Below, piece after piece: positions 50,648 through 62,935 of a stretch of DNA of 64,000 bases. The stretch lies in NCBI GenBank assembly GCA_964035795.1, contig OZ038323.1, positions 5,201,561 through 5,265,560 on the forward strand, given 5' to 3'. A program made the position numbers and the translations under genes. This stretch comes from Pterobdella sp. o SKG-2022. Lineage: Eukaryota; Annelida; Clitellata; Hirudinida; Piscicolidae. The stretch's first letter is position 1; the number at the start of each line of letters is the position of its first letter. Below the pieces are notes generated by a model that was not told the origin of the DNA, did not search any database, and was given only the letters and a program-made list of their open reading frames with translations.

Positions 50648-50719
50648 TACTCCACCCGGGATCGAACCTGGTAATTTAAGATAATTTTTCTAATGCTCAA
50701 CCACTGAGCTATAGGGGCA
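50648..50719 (-). repeat. tRNA-like head of the SINE family, minus strand
   Basis: The reverse complement reads GCCCCTATAGCTCAGTGG, TTGAGCATTAGAAAAATTATC and CCAGGTTCGATCCCGGGTGG. A and B boxes are well kept, but the anticodon loop is A-rich and the acceptor does not pair, so it is a SINE head rather than a tRNA gene. The L2-like tail is missing. Confidence 0.7.
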
Positions 50720-51289
50720 CAATAATAATAAAAAAAATAAAAAAAAGCGATGTAGAATAAGATAGATAACAAAATATAACAAGAAATATTATGAAGTTAC
50801 AAAATGGGTTTGATTGCTTCGATAATAACTTTCTTATTGAGCGTAACGCTTTTGAACCCTTTATGAGCTCCTAACAGAAACATTATGCGTTAACGTGTTG
50901 TTTACTGAAGTTTGTTTTATATTTGTTTTGCTGAAACTTTGTTTCAAATTTCTTTAATAATTTGGGCTTTCATATCACTGAAAAATGCAGTTGTAACAGA
51001 TTTTTTATAATTTTAAACTTTTTTTGTCATTTGTATCATAATGTGTGGTCTGGACTCTTGAAATTTATGCCAGTATAACCACAATCGTGATTGTTTCACA
51101 AAAGCTTATTACGAATCACACTTACTTTAACTTTTTTTGAACATTTGTTTTCATTGAAATACCTTGAAAAAAGTTCAAATATGTATCTCACACTTGAGAG
51201 GTTTTTTTTGGTGTTAAAACATATCACCTGGCGCACTTCTGAAGCATAAGAATGTGTTTTATCTCGAAAAATCCACTTAAAAAAGTAAT

Positions 51290-51489
51290 NNNNNNNNNNN
51301 NNNNNNNNNNNNNNNNNNNNNNNNNNNNNNNNNNNNNNNNNNNNNNNNNNNNNNNNNNNNNNNNNNNNNNNNNNNNNNNNNNNNNNNNNNNNNNNNNNNN
51401 NNNNNNNNNNNNNNNNNNNNNNNNNNNNNNNNNNNNNNNNNNNNNNNNNNNNNNNNNNNNNNNNNNNNNNNNNNNNNNNNNNNNNNNNN
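51290..51489. other. assembly gap (200 N)
   Basis: Exactly 200 undetermined bases; the true length may differ. Confidence 0.99.
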
Positions 51490-54097
51490 TTATTGCTAGG
51501 ATATAAAAATGGGTTATTTATTTAGTTTTTTTCAAGGGAAATGAGAAGAATGATGTAAGAATTAAAAATAGAATTATTGAATTTATGCTCCAAAAATATT
51601 CATACATTCAAAAATAGAAGCAACATCAATAAAAACGAAATTAAAAATACTTGGTTATCTAAATATGGCTTAATTTTCTTTCTCAATTCATTTGGAAAAT
51701 TTTTTCATTATTTTATACTGTTCTCAATAAGATACAATCTAATATAAAAATCCCAACATAGTCTAATATATAATCAAATACTTCACTAATTCATCATGTT
51801 TATGATTGTAAACAATTGCGTTTCATGTCAGTCTAGTTAATCACAAGCAAATGATCATATCTTATTTAATGTTATAATGGGATAATTACATGGCATATTA
51901 AAGAGATTCATTTAAACATTCACATAAAACTTTGAAAAGTAGCTCTTTGATGTTCATACATTCAGCTTTTTGCTATTGCTTAAAGCAATGTTAACTCGTT
52001 TTTTATTGTAAACTTTTTTATCTTATCTTGAAGTCTTGTTTCATGTATTATATCACGTTTGTTTACAAATTTTTAAAAGGAATTTTGTTGTTAATGCTTC
52101 GTTACTCAACGTTACTTTCGTTACTTAATGAAATTAATTGTTTGAAAGCCGATCAACTTATCACTGAACATTTGTGGTACAAGTGAGGTTTGGTTCGAGC
52201 AGGCCACAAGATATGCCAGATGTGTGCATATTTTTTATTTTTTTGTTTTAGTTTTTTTTCACAATCTGAACTCTTGTTCGAAAAAATCAGATTGCAATGC
52301 ATTACTAGTTGTTTACTTTAAAAATCTGTTGATTTAACAAATAAATTTTTGAATAGACAAAAAAATCACAAAAGGCTTCAACCATACACTCAAACTTTGA
52401 ATCGAGCTAACTCCGAATTTTGAAAAATTTATAAAAATGGGAAAAAATTGTTTCAAGGCAAGTTTGATTCTAGCATATATTTGATGTATTTTATTTTTAT
52501 GGCTGTTCCTTCTGTTTTCTCAGAATATGGCATGTTCCACATTTTTATCAGCTTGATGATGCATTCATCAAAAAAAATAGTGAAGAAATATTAAGTTTAA
52601 TTTTACTTCAAGCATTTGATATAATTATACTGAAAAGAATAGAGAATAATCAAGACACCAGGTTGCCAATATCCTATAGTACATAACAATTTCAATAATC
52701 ATTAACGTCTGTTATGAGAAAATTTAGTACATTTATTAACCAAAAATAGCTAAAATTTTCGGTAAGTATAGCCTTACCATAATACCCTAATAGCAGAATA
52801 TATAATAATAGATAGATAAAAGTTGCGTTTAATGCTTACTGTCAAACCATTTAAGGGAATTTGAACTTTAGACATACAAATTGAATTGTCTATTTGTTTG
52901 AAAAAGTCTGAGAAATTAAAGATCACAATTGAAAGAAAGATCGCCAGAAATTCAATTTGTTAAACTAATGACTAATTGCATAGCTTCCAATACAGAGAAT
53001 ATAGACTTAATTTGAAATAATCCACATTTTGAATATACTTAAACAAACCAAGTTGTTTTCACATATATTGATTTCGAATTTAACTTTGAAACTTTTTCAA
53101 TATTTATTTAAATATCAACTATATCAATTCAAATCAAAAATTTTTATTTGAATTGATTTTGTTTCAGCCTATCTTTGTTCATCACATTTACTATAATTTT
53201 CGAGAAGTTTAGTCTTATTCTGAATAATTGATAAAAGCCAAATCAGCGTTTCATTTATAGTACCATATATTTGAATACATTACTTAGTATATAGTTCTTC
53301 ACTATGAAGTCTACCATAGTCTACTAGTATATCATTTTCGCATATTCATCTTTCTACATAGGCCTTTATCAATCTTTCAAGCAATCAACCCTTTCATTAA
53401 ACTTTCTTTCGTGCTGTATTTCCTTCACTAATTAAAATAACATTATGTTTTAAGACTAATTTTTTTTTCTTTGCTTCTATGAAACACACTTTCAATCATC
53501 CATTAGTGTTGCTATCAATTACCTCTATAATTAGCTAACTCATTTCAAGACTTACCATTAATTTCCTAATAATATTGTGCAGTATTGGTTAAATACTTGG
53601 AAAAGTTACACTATGTTTAATATGCTTTTATTTTTAATTTTTGTGCAGCTAAAATAGAAAGAGTAATGTGGAGTTTTATCAGGATAATATCGATAAGAAT
53701 GATTAACGGTTGAGTGTGAAAATTCTTTTAGCATTAAATTCATATGTGGAAATTTATGGGGTCTTTTAAGAGATTTAAATGATGAGAATTAATGGGAGGA
53801 ATTAACCTTATTTAAAACGTTGAACAGTTAAAGGACTATAAACTTGAAAACAGTTTAATTGACAACACATTTGGTAGTTTGAAACTTTCACTATGCAGCA
53901 TGAAAACATTTATAAAAAGAGAAATAAAATAAAAAGATATCCGTTTAAAAATAATCTAAACTAATGAGAATAAATGTAATGTTTATTTTTTCAAAACAAA
54001 AACACAATATAAATCTCATAACTTTGATAACAAGATGATAAAATTTGTATGATTATTAATTATGTTTTTCAAATATTATATAATTATATACAAATTT

Positions 54098-54121
54098 TTT
54101 TATCTATCTATCTATCTATTT
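54098..54121. repeat. (ATCT)n microsatellite
   Basis: About six tetranucleotide units just beyond the PIGB stop codon. Confidence 0.9.
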
Positions 54122-57100
54122 CATATGTTACAATTTAAAACAAGATAATTATCAGTTCTGCTTTCAGGAAGATGGGTATGGAAGAAGGATGCCATAACAT
54201 TGTGAAGGTTATAGCGTTTGAGGTGGTCCTTTAAGACTTTGAGTGTCTTTTGATACATAACCAGGCATTTTGGAGGTGGAGATAATGATGATTGCGTCCA
54301 GTTTTGTTGGCGTACCCAAGCCACAGGGTTCATATGAAAAAGATCAGCTTCATCGATGTAAGAGGCATCTGATTGGTTGAAGTTTGGTTCACACGTGAGA
54401 AAGGAGAGAGGTGTTCTTATGTGCAGATGTGAGTAGAGTGGTGTTGAGTGACATGGAAGCAGGAATAAAACTGATGTTTGGTTCGATCTGTCATCTAGTG
54501 TGGAGTTTTTGTGTGGCGGGTGTGAATTCTGTTGCAAGAAAGGCTTATTTTTATCCAAGTATGAAACAACATCTATAACTCCTCTTTGGTGAATGAGGTT
54601 GAAATAACAAGCTAACGGTAGGTTGGTCAGTATTAATACAAATATAATCCTCTTGGTGTTGGGCTTCTGAAGAAAAGAAGCTTTTTTGATAAATAAATTT
54701 TTAGAATTTTTCGATTCACTTTTTAGATCCATGTCGGCATAGTTGAAGAAAAAATGATGTAGCGCACAACCAGAAAAGTGCATGATGAATGGAATGATAC
54801 TTGAGAGAAATCTAAATTCTTTGTGCGGTTGCAAGCTGTTGAAAGAATTCATAGATAAAATGTGAGTTCTATATGATGATGCATTGAATTTTTATAGCCG
54901 TAAAAATAGCAAAGCACTTGAAAATAAAAAAAGGCAGTATAAATATAAAAAAAATTATTGAAAGAAAAATAAAACATCAAAACTAAGCCAAATTAAACTA
55001 TAAACTAAAGGTGTTCAAAACAAAAGACCTGTATATGATAAGAGGCCACAAGAAGGAAACAACGGGAATGTATTGGTGACGACATAGCCACAAACCAGGA
55101 ACCAACAACAACACAAGACTACCCCCTACTGTTGGCAGGCCCTGTGTTATGTACCTGGCAGCATTTCATATAATGTGGTGGTCTAACTATGGTAAAGTTA
55201 TTGTTACTGCTTTATATGACAAATTTTAAACTAATATTATGGCAGTGTATGCTTTTATTGATACGCTTCAAAGCCAATCAAATTTATAAATTTTCTATAA
55301 CTATACTCTCTACTACCATAACCAATACTACTACTTATAATAATAGTACTACGACAAACGTACTACCATAATATATCACTACTACCAAAAGTTAAAATAC
55401 TAACCAATGAAGAGGATGTGTTCCATAAATGTGAGATATATCATTGACAAAGTTGAAGTAGAAAAAGTTGTAAAGAACGTTGGTGAAATGACCGTACATG
55501 TAGCAATCAATCAAGAGAATAGCTATGAAGATAGGCAACCTTTTTTGTTGAGCATTAATAATCCATTGATTTGTGTTATGACATCTTATAATATCTAAAA
55601 GATCATAGTCCTGAATAATTAAATTTATATATCATTTTAATGCAGAGTAGATATCAACAATATGAACGAACCTAGCTATTTAAGCTTTTTGTTTATTAGC
55701 TTACAATCCAATGCTATTCTAAGATTAGGATAAAATGTGCATTCAAAAATCTTCAGCTTCTTATAAAACTTTTTAATAATTAAGCCTATACCTTAGCTTT
55801 ATAGCCTGGAACGATGACCCATCAGTCGCCGAAATACAAAAATTTATACCAACTAGCGACTATTAAATAGTTTCATAATTAAAAGATAGAAAAGCTGAAA
55901 ACCCTTTGTGAAACACCAAACTTACCCCCACAAGACAGAGTATTTGATGAAGACACGAGTAAGCACCCATCCACTAGAACACACCACTCCTACCACTACA
56001 ACCCAGTTTATAAGTATTGTAGGTCGCATCATTGTGGAAACTACCATGATTACCACCATCTTCACCAAAGAAGGTCTTATGGTTTTTTCCATGTTTCTCA
56101 TGGACTGTTTTTGTGTTCTGGTGGGATTCATTAGTTTGATTAAATTATATTATAAAACTTAGAAACTTGAATGAGTAAAATATCAATAATTAATGATTTT
56201 GTATTTTTAAAATAATTTGGATAAAAAATACCGTTATAATTATAGAAAAAATTTAACACTATTGACATTAAAACCTATTCAAAGTCAAAAAATATCATTA
56301 TAAGCATTCTAATTAGAAACAAAACTAAAAAAACCAAAATACTAAGATAAAACAACGCTGATAGAAGGTTGCTAAAGATGGTGAGGTAGTAGGTGGTCAT
56401 GGCAACAAAGAGAATTTCAAAATTGTTAATGAGGGTGCGAGTGGATGAGAAGAACAAGTACCATGAGGTCACTGCACATATCACAGTTAAGATACTGCTT
56501 TTAGAGGTTTTGGCATCTCTATTTTCTTTATTATTATTATAACTATTATTATTTATATTAGTAATAGTATCAGTAGTTTCATTTTTATTTCTTGAGACAG
56601 CAGCATATGATTTTGAGGTGTTTTCTTGTGGTTCAGTTTTATTTTTTTTATCAAGAGATTTAAAATGGATGTTAGATTTACTAGGGTTGAAATCATGATA
56701 AAGAAGTGTCAACTGTTTGGACATGTTGAACATGTACAAGTCACATAAGGCTGCCACTGCAGACTGTAACACTCTTGAGCCTCTGCTCTGTGTTGATAAT
56801 AGTTATATTTTCAATCTTTGTGATCAAATTGATGGTGGGGTTAAATGATGGTCAATTTATTTAGTGATAAAATTTTTTTCATAAAAAGCATTTTTTGAAG
56901 ATAATTGTTAATATTTAATCAAACACTAGTTTTAAAAATTTCAATGAGCATTTTTGATTACAAAATCTCAGCAAATCTTGTATAGCTACTCTTGTGAGTC
57001 ATTAAATAATTGTTTGAAAATCAACTCACAATCATGAAAGTGTTATCAAAGCCCAAAACAGCCAGGAGTTTGAAGTACACAGCAAACAGCAATGGGTGCA

Positions 57101-57684
57101 AATAAGACCTGATGCCCTCTCTCCATTCCCATGTTAAGTAACCATATCTGTAATTAGGTGAATGAATTATAAAATGAACAACTTTTTAAAATAAAATTAT
57201 TGAGATTGAGCAATTTGTTTAAAAAAATTTAGTATTATTTGCATAAATTGTTGAATTAAAAAAAGTAAAAATATACATATATTATGAGTTTTTGAAAATT
57301 TTTATTTAAGAAATGTTTGAAGCAATACCCAAATGTGGTATAATGAGCTACTTCAAGTGACTGATAAAACTCATCAGGTACATATGAAGTTTGTACAGTA
57401 AAAGAACTTAATGCTCTGAATGCGAATAAACAACAAAGCAACTTTTTGTCTTCTTTTTCCCATTTTGAATTTAATTGGCATTCCTTTGAAAAAAATTAAA
57501 AATTTATCAAAAAAATGTAAAATCAATAAAATAAACTATACAATTTTAAAGTAGTGTTTACTTCATTTTAAAGAATTTTCAAAAATTATTTCTTTGATTC
57601 GAGACTTACTTCAAATTTTGAATTAGTGAAACTTTTAATTTCATTCTTTCGTGAAACATTTCTCCTTTTTATATCACTAAACAT
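54121..57684 (-). CDS. PIGB: GPI mannosyltransferase 3 (PIGB), eight exons
   Basis: PIG-B is an ER multispanning enzyme that adds the third mannose to the GPI-anchor precursor using dolichol-phosphate mannose. Exons: 57610-57684, 57329-57483, 57030-57147, 56335-56763, 55926-56104, 55405-55584, 55029-55154, 54121-54835; phases close to about 658 residues (human 554). GT22-family signatures: VQTSYVPDEFYQSLEVAH (catalytic loop with DE), GYLTWEWREGIRSYLHPLLF, SAVAAL, SWYLFFSSTRTLINN, MMRPTILINW, GTHPLHW then YITQGLP, LQPHKEFRFLSSIIPF (the HKEFRF motif) and FFHTHLPESR near the end. The start is the first ATG of an exon ending in a good donor (GTAAGT). Exon 4 carries an extra Lys/Asn/Thr-rich loop of about 60 residues, which accounts for part of the added length. 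The exon 4 donor (GTTTTT) is weak, and that junction is least certain. Confidence 0.93.
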
Positions 57685-58143
57685 ACCTTTTTGCTATGGT
57701 ATCAAAACTATTTTTAAAAGTTAACTCAAGACTCATTTAATAAGTTAGAAACCCAATTCTACACATTCTCATGATTCTTAAAAAAATCATAAAAATCTCA
57801 GTTAATTTAGTTTAAAATTTTATTATATATACAATTTTTTCTCTAGAAGACTCTTATCGAACAACTAGGAATAAAATTCTGGTTTGGCTGTTTTTAAATT
57901 TTAATTTCAAAAACTTTTTTTGTTGTAAAACATTAAAAGTTTTGATTTTTCATCAATTTGAAAAATAGCAAAAAATTACTCAAGTCCAAAGAAGGTTTGA
58001 GTGCTACTCTGTAAGGGAGCAGATTTGGATTACCACTCTTGTCTTCAACTAGAAATCTCTAAGCAAACTGTAAGCTGCACTAGCTAAAACAAAACTTAGT
58101 ACTAAAATAGTTTGAGTTCAAAAGCATGTTAAAGCGAAGTGAT
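57685..58143. other. upstream region of PIGB
   Basis: AT-rich sequence that should contain the PIGB promoter. No clear element and no other gene is seen. Confidence 0.4.
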
Positions 58144-58282
58144 CAAAAGTTACCGAGTTCAATCCCGCGTGGGCCGACAATTAGAATCTGTTCTAAAGTG
58201 TGTATTCGTGACATTAAATTTTTAGAAAGCGTTTTGGTCTATAGGGAGAGGCGCTTCATAAATACCTGATTAAATTACATTA
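58144..58282 (+). mobile_element. 5'-truncated tRNA-derived SINE
   Basis: Begins within the tRNA-like head at AAAGTTACCGAGTTCAATCCC, continues with GTGGGCCGACAATTAGAATCTG and ends with AAAGCGTTTTGGTC and AGGCGCTTCATAAATACC. The A-box half is missing and the rest is about as diverged as other old copies. Confidence 0.85.
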
Positions 58283-60560
58283 AAAGTGATGGAGAATGAA
58301 GGCGGTACTCTTAACCGTGGTACCGGGGTAACAAAACAACAAAAAAAGAAATGAATTTTCGAATTATTTTCAAATCTCAAGTGAAATTTTAAATAATCTG
58401 TTTATGAAAACTTTCCAAGTTATCATTACAAGTAGTAAGTCATTCTCGTACATATGGCCATACATAATTTTTAAAAAACAATAAAAGTGGGGTTAGAGTT
58501 GCCAAAACTTTTTTTACTTGAAAAAGAATTACCAAACCTTTATAATCCACATAAAAATAAACATAATATAATAAATTATTTTAAGCCATTTAAATTCCAC
58601 AAATGATTTGATGATTAGTCAAAAAGTTACTAAATATAGCATTATGAATATATAAATATGATTAAAAAAACTATAAATAATCAAAATTACTCTGTGCAGC
58701 TCTATATAAATAGCAGCAGCACCACATCCGAAGCAAAACTCTTAAGCCCACAATCTAGCTGCTGCTACCTCTCTTATTTCTATTTTTATGTTTATTATTT
58801 TTCATAGTTATCATTTTCATTATTTCATTGTTTTTGTTTTATTATTTTTTAGTTCTGTTTGTTTTTATTTAGAATTTTTCAAATGTTTTTTTTTAATATT
58901 TTATTTAAAATATTTCAACGCTTTAGTCTGGGTATTTTATAGTTGAAATTTTTTCATTTCAATTCACTTTATTTATAATACCATTTCTTTTCTTCAGAAT
59001 CAACAATTGCATACCTTATCAATATGCAAGCCTTCAAAACATGAGTCGTTTAAGTTTTTAAATCTTGAAAAATACTTCCTTCTTTTTGAAAAACTTTTTA
59101 GGTTCATATATTCTTCATTATTTCTATAAGTAACTAAAGCTTTTTACTTTTATTTTGATAATTAATCACTTAGTTCAATTCACGTTATTCAGCTGATATA
59201 TATTGTTTATGAAATGATTTGCAGTTTTCAACATTGCTTCAAATCAATGCATAAAACCAATGAATTTTCAAATACTTTTAGTAATGCAGTATGAACAGTT
59301 ACGGAAATTTTTTGTAACGAGCATAGATAAGCTACCCGGTCATGTCTTTTACATCCTCATAAACACATATAAATGTAATAACAAAACAGTTATTAATTCT
59401 TTCAAGTATTGTTTTTTTCAGAAAAGGGAATTTCACCAGTTATCTTTCAAAATTTAATGAGGTTGAAGCTCTTCACTAGTACACAAAATTTGATTTATTA
59501 TTTATGTTTTTTCATGCATTTTTAATATTCTTCAAAATTATTTAAAAGTTTCTTCCGTTTCACACTTGTTTTGTGAGTTTTTGTTTCAAAAAAGTCTTTA
59601 TACTTTTCCTGATTAGTGAGTTTTGAGTAAAAAAAAAGCTTAATTTAAGGTAGTAGTTGTATTAAATTCAATTATTGTATTCATAAACAAATCTTTTGTA
59701 TTAAAACTTGCTTTGTGATGAAAATTCTTTTTGATTGTTTTTCACACATAGAAAAAAGTAAATGAAATATTAATACACCAATGATGATTTTATTTTATAT
59801 TTTCGCCACAACACATCTATAAAACACAATCATACCTAAAAACCTACACCTTCTGAACGCCCCAACTACACTTGGGTGAATGGTTAGAAACATTCCCCTT
59901 TTTTATATATCATTCATGTTTCAGAAATCCTCATAGTCTTTAACTATCATTAGCCACAGCTCACTATATCTGATGATATCAGTAAAAGGCTGCAGACGGT
60001 CCTATCTTCAATCGTGCATCGATTCTGTCGTATAGAACATTACCCTTCCTTATTGACTGACTCATGCAGTCACGTATACAAGTCTTTTTTAGTGGTGTAA
60101 ACCGTCTTGAGCATTTAAACTAGTGAATAACTTATCATAATATTTCATTTATTTATATATTGGTTTTTTTTTATCCACGATAACCCATCTGGTTCATGAA
60201 AACTTGTTTATAAGTTTTCAAATACATAAAAAAATCTATGAAAACAACTAGATTCGCCAAGAAAAAACAATCAAATTTCAATAAATTCATAGAAAAATAA
60301 TAAATATTTATTAATTTTTCTTCATACTCGTTCTAATTAACAACCAAAAACAAACAACCCCATAAATATAAGATGCCTTATTGGTGCATTAAAGATACAC
60401 CTACATCTTTCAACTTTTGAGGCTGGTTCATCATTAATTAATAACTTCTATTATGATTATTAGTTGTGGGATTGTAACCATCTATGCCTTCATCATAGCA
60501 AGCTTCCCAATCTATTCTGTTGTAGATTATTATCTTGAGTTTATTTATTGATTTTTAATC
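58283..60560. other. AT-rich sequence, no gene recognised
   Basis: It includes a TATA-like CTATATAAATAG at 58702-58713 followed by a small CAGCAG/CTGCTG hairpin (58711-58767), but no coding exon downstream that I can identify. Short open pieces near 59990-60100 have no family match. Confidence 0.4.
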
Positions 60561-60735
60561 GCCCCCTTATAGCTCAATAGTTGAGCATTAGATTAATTAT
60601 CTAAAGTTACCGGGTTTGATCCCGCCTGTGTCGACAATTAGCACACTGTTCCACAGTGTGTTTTCGCTACATTAAATTTAGCAAGCGCTTTGATCTATAA
60701 TAAAAAGCGCTTTATAAATACCGCATTAAATTACA
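60561..60735 (+). mobile_element. tRNA-derived SINE, full-length copy
   Basis: GCCCCCTTATAGCTCA A box, TTGAGCATTAGATTAATTAT, GGGTTTGATCCC B box, CGACAATTAGCACACTG linker, then CAAGCGCTTTGATC and AAAAGCGCTTTATAAATACC tail. With the copy at 7819-7990 it gives the best view of the family consensus. Confidence 0.9.
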
Positions 60736-62774
60736 AATCGTATGATTTTTCAATATTTTTATATCTTCCAAGACCTGAAAGATTTGAGTAAAAGGAAATT
60801 TGATGTGAAAAATTTTTAATTAACATACAGACTGAAATTTTTATTTTTTAGATGGCTTTGTTTATGAAAGCTGGATTTTTTTGTTTTTCTGTGAGTATTT
60901 TCGAAATATTTTCAAGAAGGAAGTGTTTGAAAGATTAGCATTTTTGAGGTAAAATAATTTTAAATTTTATCGATTATTTGATGTAGTATTTAAAAAAAAA
61001 TTTTGAACTAAAAATAAATTATTTCTTATTTTTCAAGATATAATTATAGAAAAACTTGTAATTAAATAGCTTTTAAAGGGTGAAATTAATTGTACTTAAA
61101 ACAAAATTTTGTCTAGTATCAAAATTGAAAAAAATGTAAATCTCAAACAAAAAAATATAGATAACTATAAAAAAAGTCTAAAAAACTCGATCCGATCCAA
61201 CACCAAACCACCGTACACAAACAGAACTAAAATGAATTAAACATAACTTTCAATACTCGTGAATTTCGGCATTATATTGAATAATTAACTGAAATCATTA
61301 CTACTAAGCAATGCCTCGAAATTCATAATGTACACATTATGTAAAATTTTGCCTTTGCAAATGTAAACTACATGTATTTAATGTTAAACTTGAAATATAT
61401 GGTGAGTTATTTTCTAATGGATGAGAATTCAAGGAATATTTGCAGGGTTATTCATTTGATGAATGTTAGAAGTGGTGAGAAGTTTAGTATTTTTACATGT
61501 TACCATTAATAGAAACTTCAGTTATAGTTTATTTATAGAAATAATCTTTTAACTAACAGCTTTATGAAAAGGTACTTAAAAAAGGTCATTTAAAACATGT
61601 GGTGAAAAACAAATTTTGAAAAGAAGGTCTCAAACGTGAGTGAAGTTAGAAAAGTTTTCAAAATTTATTCTATTTGCTGAGCTTCACAAAAATTTCGAAC
61701 GAAGCCTATATTACTACATAATATAATGAAGAAGAAGACAACGCCGAGGTGTGTATGATAGTGATTAAGGCGATAAAATTACTAGGATTATATATGCCAG
61801 GTACACATACTTTTGTATGCACGTATACATGCATATATCTTTAAGCTAGTGATGAAGAATAAGAAGATGATGATGATAATGATAGGAGATTCTCTTAAAC
61901 CTTGTAGTTGCTTTCGAATACTCGCCCGGGAAGGAGTTAAGAAATCAGAATCGTTAAGTTTGAGATTCTTCTTGGATATTATCCACCTTGTTATTTTAAC
62001 AGTTTTAACGGCTTTGAATTGGATTTTTTGATTCGAACTTGTACGGATTATATTTGGATAGAAACCTGTCGTGGTTATCTGTGTTTAGAAGGTTGGTAAA
62101 ACTTTGAGCTTCGATAGTTGGAATAGTAACTATGATTTTGTTCAGTTCTGAATAAAGTAAAACAAACTTGAAAATAACTATGTCAATATATCTGAAATAC
62201 CTACAAGGTATATAATTCTCTTATGAAGAATAAAACTATATTTAATATATTCGAATTAGCAATAATGATTATAAAGTTATTTGCAAAAACAATACGTGGT
62301 CGAATTACAGAGGTTTAAAATATATTAATTTCTTTGAGTATGAGATTTTTTAGTGATTTGGTATAATTTTGAAAAATTCTAAAATTTTGAAGCAGGGGTC
62401 ATCTTTTTTACAACTTTCATACAATACAAATAATAGAAGTTTTCCATTTAGAATTAGTCATAAATTTTCTCTTTAGGTCTGATATGTTTTAACTCCTAGA
62501 ATTAACCAGTATCAAACTATAATATAATGTATTCTAATGAGCTTTAAACGAAAAAGATTAAAAGCATACTAAAGTTTAATAAACCGAGCAAGGCTTCTCG
62601 TGATACTAATTTGCATTGTGAAATCTCTACAGATACATTTCAGTGATTAAGAAGGTTTTAATAGAAAAAAAATTAGATTTTGAAATGAATTAATTTCTTA
62701 ATTAAATAAGAGTCATATTATTTTTTAAGTTTGTGGTATTAATGGCGCAATAACTTTAATGGTTTATGACGAAT
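60736..62774. other. AT-rich sequence, no gene recognised
   Basis: No exon with domain support on either strand. A plus-strand frame at about 61850-62030 has ordinary composition near 61900 but no recognisable family. Confidence 0.4.
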
Positions 62775-62935
62775 AAATGGATGGATGGATGGATAGATGG
62801 ATGGATGGATAGATAGATAGATGGATGGTTGAATGGGTAGATGGATGAAATGATAGATGGATGGATGAATGGATAGATGGATAGATGGTAAGATTAATGG
62901 GTAAATTTATAGATGAATCGTTTGATGGATGTATG
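62775..62935. repeat. (ATGG/ATAG)n minisatellite
   Basis: About 160 bases of degenerate tetranucleotide units, mostly GGAT and AGAT, with GAAT and GGTT variants increasing to the right. Similar degenerate units (GAATGGAT, AATGAATG) continue thinly to about 63130. Confidence 0.92.

Larger units (their letters stand above)
49461..54120. other. intergenic AT-rich sequence with an assembly gap
   Basis: It contains the promoter side of the PLAC-like gene, a SINE head (about 50648-50719), a 200-base gap and an (ATCT)n run. No coding exon with a recognisable domain was found on either strand; exons could be hidden by the gap. Confidence 0.45.

Noticed and set aside
59990..60110. Plus-strand exon with several Cys and His
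   Set aside because: Open for about 35 codons after an AG, but no donor, no partner exon and no family resemblance.
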